13,037 bases of DNA from Methanobacteriota archaeon (GTDB lineage: Archaea; Thermoplasmatota; Thermoplasmata; RBG-16-68-12), in contig VBMM01000178.1 of NCBI GenBank assembly GCA_005878415.1, forward strand, positions 1 to 13,037, read 5' to 3'. The notes beneath the pieces are model-generated. The model ran no database searches, was not told the origin of the DNA, and was given only the letters and a program-made list of their open reading frames with translations. The position numbers and the translations under genes are program-made. Shown here in pieces: positions 6,458 through 13,037 of the stretch (the stretch's first letter is position 1; each line of letters opens with the position of its first letter).

Positions 6458-7780
6458 CTAGGACTTTCTGCTCGGGCGCTTCCTCTGGGTTCTCTTCGAG
6501 GAGACTTTGCGCGTTGATGGCTCGCGCCTCGGACTTTGGAATTGGGCTCGCTCGTCCTCGAACACGAGGCGAAGATTCCGGACAAACGCCTCAAGAGTCG
6601 TCTCTTCCTGTTCACCGGACTCAAGGTTCTTGACCGTGAGCAAATTCCGTTTCGTCTCTCTTTCGCCGACGATCACGGCGAAGCGGGCCCCGATCGCATT
6701 TGCATAGTCGAGGTTCTTCGACGGGCCGCGCCCAACCAGGTCGATGTCGGCGGAGAAGCCTTCCCTGCGAAGCTCCCTCAGGGCCATGATTGCTTTCGCT
6801 CTCAGGCCCTCGCCGACGGGGATGACATAGCACGTCAACCGGCGGGTGGGGATGGGAACGTTCTCCGCGACGGCGGCCATCACGAGTCGATCCAGGCCGA
6901 GCGCGAAGCCGGTTTGGGCCACTCGTTCCCCGCCCAACAGCTCCGCGAGGCTGTAGGCGCCTCCGCCGCCCACTTGCTTCTCCGCTCCGAGGTTCGGCGA
7001 ATCAATCTCGAACACCATGCCGGTATAGTAGTCCAGGCCCCGGACGACGCCCATGTCGAAGGCGTAGTACGATCGGGAGATGCCATACGCTTCCAGGAGA
7101 CCCGCGAGCCTTCGCAGATAATCGAACCCCTCTTTGCCGGCCCCTCCGAGGACGTCGGCAGCCTCGTCGAGAATCGAGAGATCCCCCGAGAGACCGATAA
7201 GCTGCCGGAGCGGCTTCGCGAGATCGCTTCTCCCGAGTCGCCCGAGTTCCGAGTCCAACACGGCGAAGTTCCGTTTGTCGAGGGAATGCAGGATGACGGC
7301 CTGGTCCGCGGGAGCGAACGGAAGGTAGTCGCGTAGGATCCCAATGTTCCCGATGCGTGCCTTGACCTCGTTCAGCGCGAGCGACCGCATCGTCCCAATC
7401 GCAAGGGCTAAGACTTCCGCGTCCGAAGGGAGCGGAGCCCCGCCGATGACCTCTGCGTTCACTTGGAAGAACTCGCGACTGTACACTTTGACGGGCTTCG
7501 GGAGGCTTCGAAGGCTCGAGACGTAGAACCGGAGGACCGAAGCCGTGAACTCCGGACGCAACGCGAGGTCCCGGCCTCCTTGATCCTTGAACGCGTACAA
7601 CTCCCGCACGATTCCCGGTCCGGACTTCGCGGTGAAGAGCTCGAGGCTCTCGAACGTCGGCGTGGAGACCTCGCGGAAGCCGAACGATTCGGCGAGCTGG
7701 ACGAACCGCGACTCGACGAAGCGGCGCTTCGCCATGTCCTGGGGACCCCAGTCGTTGGTCCCGCGAGGCCGTTCGAACAT
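6458..7780 (-). CDS. hisS: Histidyl-tRNA synthetase lacking the motif 2 loop
   Basis: This 440-residue class II enzyme charges tRNA-His with histidine. The N-terminus FERPRGTNDWGPQDM is the usual HisRS opening, and motif 1 lies around 37-83 (FTAKSGPGIVRELYAFKD, then DLALRPEFTASVLR). The histidine-binding RGLDYYTG is intact (248-255), as is motif 3 (TGFALGLDRLVMA, 290-302). The class IIa anticodon-binding domain runs about 313-405, followed by a basic Lys/Arg/Ser tail (418-440). Motif 2 is abnormal. Between KPVKVY (95-100) and SREFFQVNAEVIGG (101-114) the family normally has about 15 residues that include FRYERPQxGR. They are absent here, in frame, at position 7480/7481. The missing Arg and Glu contact ATP, so the protein as written should be inactive. 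The start is supported by a TATA-like box 27-34 bases upstream (leaderless). Confidence 0.9.
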   Translation of the reverse strand: MFERPRGTNDWGPQDMAKRRFVESRFVQLAESFGFREVSTPTFESLELFTAKSGPGIVRELYAFKDQGGRDLALRPEFTASVLRFYVSSLRSLPKPVKVYSREFFQVNAEVIGGAPLPSDAEVLALAIGTMRSLALNEVKARIGNIGILRDYLPFAPADQAVILHSLDKRNFAVLDSELGRLGRSDLAKPLRQLIGLSGDLSILDEAADVLGGAGKEGFDYLRRLAGLLEAYGISRSYYAFDMGVVRGLDYYTGMVFEIDSPNLGAEKQVGGGGAYSLAELLGGERVAQTGFALGLDRLVMAAVAENVPIPTRRLTCYVIPVGEGLRAKAIMALRELRREGFSADIDLVGRGPSKNLDYANAIGARFAVIVGERETKRNLLTVKNLESGEQEETTLEAFVRNLRLVFEDERAQFQSPRREPSTRKVSSKRTQRKRPSRKS

Positions 7781-7806
7781 CGGAGTCGCGGCGTAGCGGA
7801 TGACTT

Positions 7807-7814
7807 CTCATAAA
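7807..7814 (-). promoter_or_regulatory. TATA-like box for hisS
   Basis: On the minus strand the AT-rich TTTATGAG lies 27-34 bases before the hisS ATG, in otherwise GC-rich DNA. This matches archaeal TATA-box spacing for a leaderless transcript, and no Shine-Dalgarno is present before the ATG. The rest of the gap up to the corrected livF stop (7932) holds no gene that I can support. Confidence 0.5.
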
Positions 7815-7931
7815 CGTTTCTGGCTTGGAGCCCGGAGGGCGCGACTCGTTGCGGGGACGGTGCTGCGGCCATCGGCCCGGGGAAATCCCAGTCGCGCGGG
7901 ATGAACTTCGCCGGTGCGAGCCGTGATCGCA

Positions 7932-8634
7932 TCAGCCAAGTGCGAAGTAATCTCTCCGCAAGGCCTCGAGGTCCAGGAGTTCCCCGGGTGGACCGGACCA
8001 CGTTTCCACTTTGCATGACGTACCCAAAATCCGCGATCCGGAGCGCGGCGTACGCGTTCTGCTCCACCATGAGGACAGTCAAGCCGCCTTCTCGGAGTTC
8101 GCGGATCTTGTCGAAAATTTCAGACACGAGTTTCGGGGCGAGGCCCAGACTCGGTTCGTCGAGCACGAGGATGGACGGCTTTGACATCAGAGCGCGTCCA
8201 ATCCCAACCATCTGCTGCTCTCCTCCGCTCAACCGTCCGGCTTTCACCGACGCGCGGTCTCGGAGGCGCGGGAACAAGTCGTATACGTACGCGAGCGTCT
8301 CATCGGCAGCCGCCCTCGCACGCTTCGCGTACGCGCCGAGGCGCAGGTTCCCATCCGTCGTCAGCAGTGGGAACAGCCGTCTCCCTTCCGGGCACGAGGC
8401 GATGCCGCGGGTGGCTCTCTCGTGAGCCGCGAGGTGCGTGACGTCCTCGCCCTTCAGGAGGACCCGGCCTCGCTTCGGCCGTAGGAGACCGTTGACCACT
8501 TTCAGCGTCGTCGACTTCCCCGCCCCATTCGGCCCGATCAGCACCGTCGTGGCGCCTTGCTTCGCCTCCAGACCCATGTCCCACAGGACTTGTGTGTCAC
8601 CGTAACCGGCGTTAACCCCCTCAAGGCGTAGCAC
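7932..8634 (-). CDS. livF: Branched-chain amino-acid ABC transporter ATPase LivF, frameshifted near C-terminus
   Basis: This is the second ATPase subunit of the Liv importer. From GTG 8634 the protein shows Walker A GPNGAGKS (34-41), the LivF-specific CPEGRRLFP (81-89), signature LSGGEQQ (135-141), Walker B LVLDEPSLGLAP (156-167) and MVEQN (189-193) in place of an H-loop His. I chose GTG 8634 because a GGAGG lies six bases before it (8641-8645) and the overlap with livG is then only 14 bases; an ATG at 8649 is the alternative. After QSGNVV the given frame wanders and stays open into hisS. The neighbouring frame gives the proper LivF ending GPPGELLDLEALRRDYFALG and stops at 7932-7934. A single surplus base in 7991-7999 (GACCGGACC) would explain this. 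The corrected length of about 234 residues is normal for LivF. Confidence 0.85.
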
Positions 8635-9367
8635 GGGCCGCCTCCACACCGAGGTACGCCTCGATCACGGCGGGGTCCTCGACGACTTCGTTTGCTGTAC
8701 CCTCCGCGATCTTCATGCCCTCCTCGATCACGACGACGCGTTCCGAGAGCGTGAGGACGGCGCGCATCACGTGCTCGACGACGACGGCTCCGAACCCGGT
8801 TTCGCGTTGGAGCTTTGTGAAGAGGGCAATGGCGGCGCGAAGTTCTTCAGGCGACAGACCCGCGAAGATTTCGTCGAGGAGGAGGATCCTGGCTCCTGTC
8901 CCGAGGACCCGGGCGAACTCGAGCCGTTTCCGTTCCTGGACGGTCAGATTCGAAGACATCATATCCGCCTTGCGTTCCAATCCCACGAGGGCAAGCACGC
9001 GACCGGCCTCGTCGAAGGCCTTCGCGGATTGCCGTTGCTTGTGGTTTCCAAACATGACCGCCACAGCGACATTCTCGCGACACGTCATCGCCAGGAACGG
9101 CTTGGGGATCTGGTGCGTCTTCGCAATGCCCTGCCCGACGATTCGATGGGCGGGCCAGCGATCGATTCGTTGCCCGTCCAATGTGATCGCCCCTTTCGTG
9201 GGCTTTTCCACTCCGGCTATCAGGTTTAGCAGCGTCGACTTGCCCGATCCGTTCGGCCCGATGAGCCCCACGACCTGCCCCTCCCGCACGGTCAAAGAAA
9301 CGCCCTGCACCGCTCGGACGCCGCCGAAATATTTGTGGACGTCCGAGACCTCGAGCACGCGAGTCAT
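8621..9367 (-). CDS. livG: Branched-chain amino-acid ABC transporter ATPase LivG
   Basis: A 248-residue ATPase, the LivG partner of LivF on the cytoplasmic face of the LivHM channel. Walker A is GPNGSGKS (37-44). The LivG-type segment GIAKTHQIPKPFLAMTCRENVAVA (80-103) corresponds to the Q-loop region, and the Q-loop glutamine is present in HQIPKPF. Walker B is ILLLDEIFAGLSPEE (161-175), the H-loop is VVEHVM (197-202), and the C-terminus IAEGTANEVVEDPAVIEAYLG is typical. The ABC signature is odd: NLTVQERKRLEFARVL (140-155) where most LivG proteins have LS-x-G-(E/Q)-(R/Q). The ATG overlaps the livM stop in an ATGA (9364-9367), so translation is coupled. The end overlaps the livF start by 14 bases. 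Confidence 0.93.
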   Translation of the reverse strand: MTRVLEVSDVHKYFGGVRAVQGVSLTVREGQVVGLIGPNGSGKSTLLNLIAGVEKPTKGAITLDGQRIDRWPAHRIVGQGIAKTHQIPKPFLAMTCRENVAVAVMFGNHKQRQSAKAFDEAGRVLALVGLERKADMMSSNLTVQERKRLEFARVLGTGARILLLDEIFAGLSPEELRAAIALFTKLQRETGFGAVVVEHVMRAVLTLSERVVVIEEGMKIAEGTANEVVEDPAVIEAYLGVEAARATP

Positions 9368-10308
9368 TCGAGAACTCCTCGGAGTTCGGGAATATATTTC
9401 CGGAGGGAACCGACGATCCCTTCTGGGACGAATAGGGCGATCACGATGACGACGATTCCGATGATGATGAACTGGAAGCCAGACAGGACGGTCAAGAAGA
9501 TGTAGGAGGGAATGTACACCGCGACCGCGCCGATGAGAGGACCGAGGAGCGTGCCCATCCCGCCGATTACGATCATCGCGAGCATCTGCAACGAGAAGAT
9601 CAGATCGAACGCTTGATACGGGAACACGCCCGACAGGGTCCAGTAATAGACTCCGCCCGCGCCGCCGGCGAAGAGCCCGCTCAAGGCGAAGAGGAACAAC
9701 TTGACCCGGGCGGCATTGATCCCGACGGTCTTCGCGGCGTCTTCATCGCTCTTGATGGACCGGATGCCATACCCGATCCGGCCGTGGGTGATCCAGTATG
9801 TCAGGACGACCTCAATCGCCAGGATGACCCAGATCGTGTAGAACCACGAGAGGGGCTCGAAACGGAGGCTCAGATAGATGCCTTGGCCGTCGCCGAGTTC
9901 CTTGATCTCGAGGACGATGTACAAGGCCGCGACGGCGACGACGAGGGTCGCAATGGCGAAGTACACGCCCCGGAACCGCAGCGTCACGAGGCCGATGCCG
10001 AGGGCGAGGGCGAGGCCGACCACCGCTCCGAACGCGACGCCCGCCACGGGATGCAGGTTGAGGGTGCCGACCCCGAACGCGAGGGCGTACCCTCCGAAGG
10101 CCATGAACACGACGTGGCCGAAACTCACGTACCCGGTCAGGCCCGTGATTAGGTTCATCGAGTAGGCGAGGGTCGCGAAGATCAGGAGCTGGATTAGGAC
10201 GGTCAGGAGGAAAGCGGGAATCCACGGCGCCGTCCCGCCCAAGACGACCAGGAAGAGCCCGATGCCCCACAACGTGGCCCCGAACGAACGAAACGCAGGT
10301 AGCTTCAT
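9364..10308 (-). CDS. livM: Branched-chain amino-acid ABC transporter permease LivM
   Basis: A 314-residue permease with about nine to ten hydrophobic segments between residues 14 and 296. Family landmarks are MNLITGLTGYVSFGHVVFMAFGGYA (51-75), the cytoplasmic coupling loop GYGIRSIKSDEDAAKTVGINAARVKLFLFALSG (179-211), and MIVIGGMGTLLGPLIGA (245-261). The ATG at 10308 is chosen because it shares an ATGA with the livH stop (10305-10308) and gives the usual LivM length. The same frame stays open further upstream to 10800, but that part is antisense read-through of livH. No Shine-Dalgarno is visible, which fits translational coupling. With LivH it forms the membrane channel for hydrophobic amino acids. 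Confidence 0.93.
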   Translation of the reverse strand: MKLPAFRSFGATLWGIGLFLVVLGGTAPWIPAFLLTVLIQLLIFATLAYSMNLITGLTGYVSFGHVVFMAFGGYALAFGVGTLNLHPVAGVAFGAVVGLALALGIGLVTLRFRGVYFAIATLVVAVAALYIVLEIKELGDGQGIYLSLRFEPLSWFYTIWVILAIEVVLTYWITHGRIGYGIRSIKSDEDAAKTVGINAARVKLFLFALSGLFAGGAGGVYYWTLSGVFPYQAFDLIFSLQMLAMIVIGGMGTLLGPLIGAVAVYIPSYIFLTVLSGFQFIIIGIVVIVIALFVPEGIVGSLRKYIPELRGVLE

Positions 10309-11195
10309 CGGAGGATTCCCTCGGGCCGGAACAAGAGTACAGGGATTAGGATAAGGAATCCGATTGCCGTCGCGAGCGCAATGCTGCCGCCGACGAAGAG
10401 TTGGCCCACGTCGATAATCACGCCCAAGGTCAGCCCGCCAACGAGGCTGCCCCACATTTTCCCTGGGCCGCCGAGGACCACGATGACGAAACTGATTGGC
10501 GCGTACAGATTGCCCATGGCCGGGTAGATCCCAGTCGGGAGCCAGACGGTCAGAAGGGCCCCACCCGCCATCGTGATGCAGAATCCTAAGGCCGTGCCGA
10601 TGGCGGCCGTTGAGGTGGGATTGATGCCCACGAGTTGGGTCGCGGGGATGTCTTGGCTGTAGGCACGAATCGCATTCCCCAGGTACGTCTTGCTCAGGAA
10701 GACATGCGAGAGGCCGATGATCGCGACAGACGTGATCGCGACGTAGAGACCGCCGAGCGGGAGCTGGACGGACCCGATCTGAACGACTCCGGGGCTCCAT
10801 GGGATCCCGACGTTATTTCCGGTCCAGAGCGCCTGCGCGAGATTGATCAAGACGAGAGCGAGGCCGAACGTGGCGACAAGGGTCACCATCTCGCTCTGCG
10901 GCCCCATCGACTCCTTGCCGCGGAGCTCTCGGAAAAGGAAGAAGAAGTAGAAAATGACGCCGACCCCCAGACCGATTGCGGCATCGATCGGTACGCTCAG
11001 CAGCGGGTTGAACCCGAACCACACGTTGAAAAAGTACGCTCCGTACGCGCCGAGCATAATGAACTCGCCGTGCGCGACGTTCACGACCTTGGCGACGCCC
11101 CAGATCAGGTTCAGGCCATGCGCGATGACGGCGAAGACGCAGCCTAGCAAGAGGCCGAGGGCGAGGTCCGTGACGAACAACGCCGCGTCGGCCAT
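10305..11195 (-). CDS. livH: Branched-chain amino-acid ABC transporter permease LivH
   Basis: A 296-residue permease with about eight hydrophobic segments. The N-terminal MADAALFVTDLALGLLLGCVFAVIAHG and the LivH signature NLIWGVAKVVNVAHGEFIMLGAYGAYF (29-55) are clear. The coupling loop SKTYLGNAIRAYSQDIPATQLVGIN and the block SFVIVVLGGPGKMWGSLVGGL near the end are also typical, as is the final VLLFRPEGILR. I chose the ATG at 11195, not an upstream start at 11288, because GGAGG lies three bases before it, it begins just after the livK stop (11207), and the extra 31 residues of the longer form are basic and unlike LivH. The stop overlaps the livM start. It pairs with LivM. Confidence 0.92.
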   Translation of the reverse strand: MADAALFVTDLALGLLLGCVFAVIAHGLNLIWGVAKVVNVAHGEFIMLGAYGAYFFNVWFGFNPLLSVPIDAAIGLGVGVIFYFFFLFRELRGKESMGPQSEMVTLVATFGLALVLINLAQALWTGNNVGIPWSPGVVQIGSVQLPLGGLYVAITSVAIIGLSHVFLSKTYLGNAIRAYSQDIPATQLVGINPTSTAAIGTALGFCITMAGGALLTVWLPTGIYPAMGNLYAPISFVIVVLGGPGKMWGSLVGGLTLGVIIDVGQLFVGGSIALATAIGFLILIPVLLFRPEGILR

Positions 11196-11206
11196 GCGCC
11201 TCCGGG

Positions 11207-12139
11207 CTATGCGCCCGTGTAGGGGTACTGACACGTTCCGTCGGCGACGTCGCTCGGCAGGACGACCTTCTTCACTCCGGCCTGCCACTGGACGAGGAGC
11301 ATCGAGTGGGCAGTCTGGAAACCCCGCGAGTCAACCTGGAACTGTCCGAAGAAGTTCATGATGTGCATGCTTCCGAGTTTCGCCCGCACGTCCGTCGTGT
11401 TCAGGCTGTTCGCTTGCTGGATCGCATCCGCCAAGACGAGGAGCGCCGCCCCCGCTTCGCCGGCATGATAGGCGGGTGTCGCGCCGCCGTTCAGGGTCCC
11501 GTAAAGCGTGGTGAATTCCGCCGGAGTCGGACCGTACCAGCTCAGGCCGAGGGACTGGGCCTGAGACGGACTGTAGCTAACCGCCGTCTCCCATTGGGAA
11601 GGCCCCGTCACATTGTTCGCGTTGGTGAGTTGCGCTTGGAAGTTGGGCTCGGTTACCGCGACGAGCAGCGAGATGAATTTCGGCGACGGCGCCGTCCACG
11701 CCGTCTTGAGTTGGTTCATGATGAGGAGGCCGTCATTAAAGTGTCCCCCTCCAATGAGATCGTCCGCGCCGAAATTCTTTGCCGCGGCCAGCTGAGTCGA
11801 CAGGTCCGTCACGGTCGTCGGGTAAGACTGATTGTAGACGACCGCCATCCCCAGCGATTGCGCGTATCCGATCGCGGCTTGCGTGGCGAAGGAAGAGAAC
11901 GAATCGCTTGCATAAAGCGCAGCGATTTTGTCCGATGGGTGGTTCGTTTTGAGCCAGTCCACGGCGCCTTTCAGGTAAATCGACGCGGGGCTCAGAACTT
12001 CCACGAGGTTGCGTCGGGAGGTCTGCGTCCAGATGAGGTCCGACGAACCGCCGTGAGAGAGCATCACGCGGTCGTACTGGTCCGCCAGAGGCGCGGCCGT
12101 CGTCGTCAGGCCGCTGCTATAGGGAGCGAGGAGAATCAA
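11207..12139 (-). CDS. livK: Branched-chain amino-acid binding protein LivK, main (C-terminal) part
   Basis: About 310 residues of an extracytoplasmic type I periplasmic-binding fold that captures amino acids for LivHMGF. The frame begins mid-domain with ILLAPYSSGLTTTAAPLADQ, the conserved ligand-pocket loop, followed by VMLSHGGSSD, and ends near DVADGTCQYPYTGA. The interdomain linker and second lobe (FISLLVAVTEPNFQAQL..., AYHAGEAGAALLVLADAI..., FFGQFQVDSRGFQTAHSMLLVQWQ) are intact. It has no credible start of its own: the first codon is a TTG inside the domain. The N-terminal part lies in another frame (next entry), and the junction lacks a conserved block. The stop at 11207-11209 is 11 bases before livH. 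The ligand is inferred from family and operon only. Confidence 0.87.
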   Translation of the reverse strand: MILLAPYSSGLTTTAAPLADQYDRVMLSHGGSSDLIWTQTSRRNLVEVLSPASIYLKGAVDWLKTNHPSDKIAALYASDSFSSFATQAAIGYAQSLGMAVVYNQSYPTTVTDLSTQLAAAKNFGADDLIGGGHFNDGLLIMNQLKTAWTAPSPKFISLLVAVTEPNFQAQLTNANNVTGPSQWETAVSYSPSQAQSLGLSWYGPTPAEFTTLYGTLNGGATPAYHAGEAGAALLVLADAIQQANSLNTTDVRAKLGSMHIMNFFGQFQVDSRGFQTAHSMLLVQWQAGVKKVVLPSDVADGTCQYPYTGA

Positions 12140-12437
12140 GACTGATGTTGTACAGCTTCCCGCCGACGGAGACGCCGCCGTGACTGTTGATCCAGTTCGC
12201 GGCGGCCTGGATTCCTCTCAGCGAGTTCGTCCCCTCGACGTTGAAGGTCCCGGTCAACGAAATTGTGAAACCGACCTTGATGGTGCCCGAGAAGCCTGCT
12301 GGTCGGGTCAAGTAGTAGACCGCGACGGCCGCGAGTGCGACGAGAACGAGCAAGAACGCGATTCCGACGGCGATGAGTTTTCTCCGGCGCCCCGGCGCAA
12401 CGGGAGGCGCCGCCTCCGCTTGGCTTGGTTGTGACAT
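12117..12437 (-). pseudogene. livK: LivK N-terminal part (membrane anchor and first strand/helix), cut by frame change
   Basis: From ATG 12437 a basic cytoplasmic stretch PGRRRK (16-21) leads into one membrane helix (about 22-42, LIAVGIAFLLVLVALAAVAVYYL). The start of the solute-binding fold follows: TIKVGFTISLTGTFNVEG (50-67), then SLRGIQAAANWINSHGGVSVGGKLYNISL. There is no lipobox cysteine, so the protein is anchored by an uncleaved N-terminal helix, as is common for archaeal binding proteins. After NISL the frame ends almost at once (DSPRSL, stop 12117-12119), while the rest of LivK resumes in a different frame at 12139. The usual YDDxSxPxxA...LIxxDxV block between these points is absent, so about 25-30 codons seem to be lost along with the frame. 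A GTG at 12467 would add ten residues; ATG 12437 is preferred. Confidence 0.75.
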
Positions 12438-12558
12438 GTCCCCAGCGACCCCAGCGATATCCTTCACGGATGGTCGAACGAGCGGATCGCACCCGGTCCC
12501 GCCGTCGGGGACGCTCGTGCTCCTTCCCGCCCCACCGCATCAGGAATGCGTCCTGGGT

Positions 12559-12567
12559 TCTTAAACA
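12559..12567 (-). promoter_or_regulatory. TATA-like element upstream of livK operon
   Basis: The minus-strand TGTTTAAGA is the only strongly AT-rich site on that strand between livK and the divergent transporter. It lies about 122 bases before the preferred livK ATG (92 before the alternative GTG), which would give a leader of roughly 65-95 nucleotides. The long leader and the GC-rich DNA between make the assignment tentative. Confidence 0.35.
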
Positions 12568-12630
12568 ATGTCCGGGATTGACTCTCCACCGGCGATGCGT
12601 CGTCCAAACCAGGCCTCGGACGAAACCCTG

Positions 12631-12636
12631 AATTAG
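12631..12636 (+). promoter_or_regulatory. TATA-like element for the EamA/DMT gene
   Basis: AATTAG in a local AT-rich patch (12629-12644) lies 22-27 bases before the ATG at 12658, with no Shine-Dalgarno before the start. This is the spacing expected for a leaderless archaeal transcript. Confidence 0.4.
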
Positions 12637-12657
12637 CCCAAATCGTTCGCACGGCGG

Positions 12658-13037
12658 ATGCCCGCCTCGAGGTCGCGTGACTACGGCCTCGTCCTGCTCG
12701 CGAGCGTTCTCTGGGGCACCTCATTCCCGGGGAGCAAGCTGACGGTAGGGACGGTCGACCCGCTCTTCCTGACGTTCGCACGCATGGCGCTCGGCGCGAT
12801 CCTCGGGGTCGTGGTCCTAGCGACAATGCGTCGGCTCGATCTTCGGGTGTTCCGAGAGCCGCTCGTCTGGGTCCTCGGTGCGATCAACGCGGTCGGATTC
12901 GACCTCCAGAACGAGGGGATCCTCCTGACGACCGCGACGAAGACCGCGCTCCTGGTCAACGTGAACGCGGTCATCATCCCGGCGCTGATGGTGGTCTTCT
13001 TCCGGGAGGCGATGACGCGGACGAAGGTCGCCGGGAT
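12658..13037 (+). CDS. DMT superfamily (EamA-type) transporter, 3' partial
   Basis: The frame opens at ATG 12658 and is still open at the window edge, giving 126 residues. It starts MPASRSRDYGLVLLASVLWG and continues TSFPGSKL, the classic first helix of an EamA/DMT exporter (a small residue plus WG-T-S-F-P/V). Further hydrophobic segments lie at about 41-58 (FLTFARMALGAILGVVVLA), 73-84 and 99-116 (TKTALLVNVNAVIIPALMVVFF). The DLQNEGILLTTATKTALLVNVNAVIIPAL stretch matches the EamA motif where a 'l...A.....A..a.ll....P...all' pattern is typical. The complete protein should be about 290-300 residues with ten helices. The substrate is unknown; amino acids or other metabolites are common. It is divergent from the liv operon across 220 bp. 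Confidence 0.85.
   Translation, partial: MPASRSRDYGLVLLASVLWGTSFPGSKLTVGTVDPLFLTFARMALGAILGVVVLATMRRLDLRVFREPLVWVLGAINAVGFDLQNEGILLTTATKTALLVNVNAVIIPALMVVFFREAMTRTKVAG

Noticed and set aside
5053..6633. Long open frame on the plus strand across the sensor-like and GST genes
   Set aside because: Low-complexity shadow; the GST frame and the minus-strand gene have real family motifs.
7459..7931. Apparent long extension of livF reading through into hisS
   Set aside because: The amino-acid content turns Ser/Arg-rich after QSGNVV, overlaps hisS antisense, and a proper LivF end is in the neighbouring frame.
10309..10800. Apparent 164-residue N-terminal extension of LivM
   Set aside because: It is antisense-like read-through within livH (Arg/His/Pro-rich), and the ATG at 10308 overlaps the livH stop as ATGA.
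11196..11288. Upstream start giving LivH 31 extra residues
   Set aside because: The extra segment is basic and unlike LivH; ATG 11195 has GGAGG three bases before it and follows the livK stop.
1..13037. CRISPR array, transposase, integrase, tRNA or rRNA genes, defence or toxin-antitoxin genes
   Set aside because: None seen on either strand: no regular long repeats, no clover-leaf sequences and no recognisable family motifs.

Overview
The window looks like a stretch of high-GC archaeal chromosome, most likely from a Thermoplasmatota-type lineage and probably from an environmental assembly. The reasons are a Cdc48/VAT-type N-domain at the left edge, a histidyl-tRNA synthetase lying close behind an AT-rich TATA-like box, a solute-binding protein held by an N-terminal membrane helix instead of a bacterial lipobox, and double winged-helix regulators of the AsnC type. 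The phylum is an inference from gene style, not from a marker-gene tree. No rRNA, tRNA, CRISPR array, insertion sequence or integrase was recognised.

Layout. Positions 1-1550 (+) hold three small proteins: the end of a Cdc48 N-domain protein that has no AAA ATPase domain, a small unknown protein with a possible tubby/LURP-one-like fold, and a small possible PH/GRAM-like protein. Positions 1582-2981 (-) hold two regulators: a double winged-helix protein whose C-terminus lies in another frame, and a MarR-family protein. The MarR gene is divergent from a drug-exporter-type ABC pair at 3058-5017 (+), ATPase then permease. The 76-bp space between them has a perfect 12-bp palindrome and TATA-like boxes, so MarR control of the exporter is the natural reading. 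A membrane-anchored sensor-like protein (5043-5630, -) is divergent from a glutathione S-transferase-family protein (5738-6370, +), with spaced GTCAA repeats between them.

Positions 6458-7780 (-) encode histidyl-tRNA synthetase. Positions 7932-12437 (-) form a tightly coupled branched-chain/hydrophobic amino-acid ABC uptake operon, transcribed livK-livH-livM-livG-livF, with two ATGA stop/start overlaps and one 14-bp overlap. A DMT/EamA transporter starts at 12658 (+) and runs off the right edge.

The main oddity is damage. Four genes on the minus strand depart from their families: the double winged-helix regulator (one surplus base), hisS (motif 2 loop absent, in frame), livF (frameshift near its end) and livK (a conserved block missing plus a frame change). 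The other complete genes show no such lesion. This could be consensus or assembly error, strain-level decay, or something real. The hisS deletion matters most, because it removes ATP-binding residues from an enzyme that should be essential.

I saw no convincing new defence, mobile or biosynthetic system. The most novel-looking item is the AAA-less Cdc48 N-domain protein and its two small same-strand neighbours.
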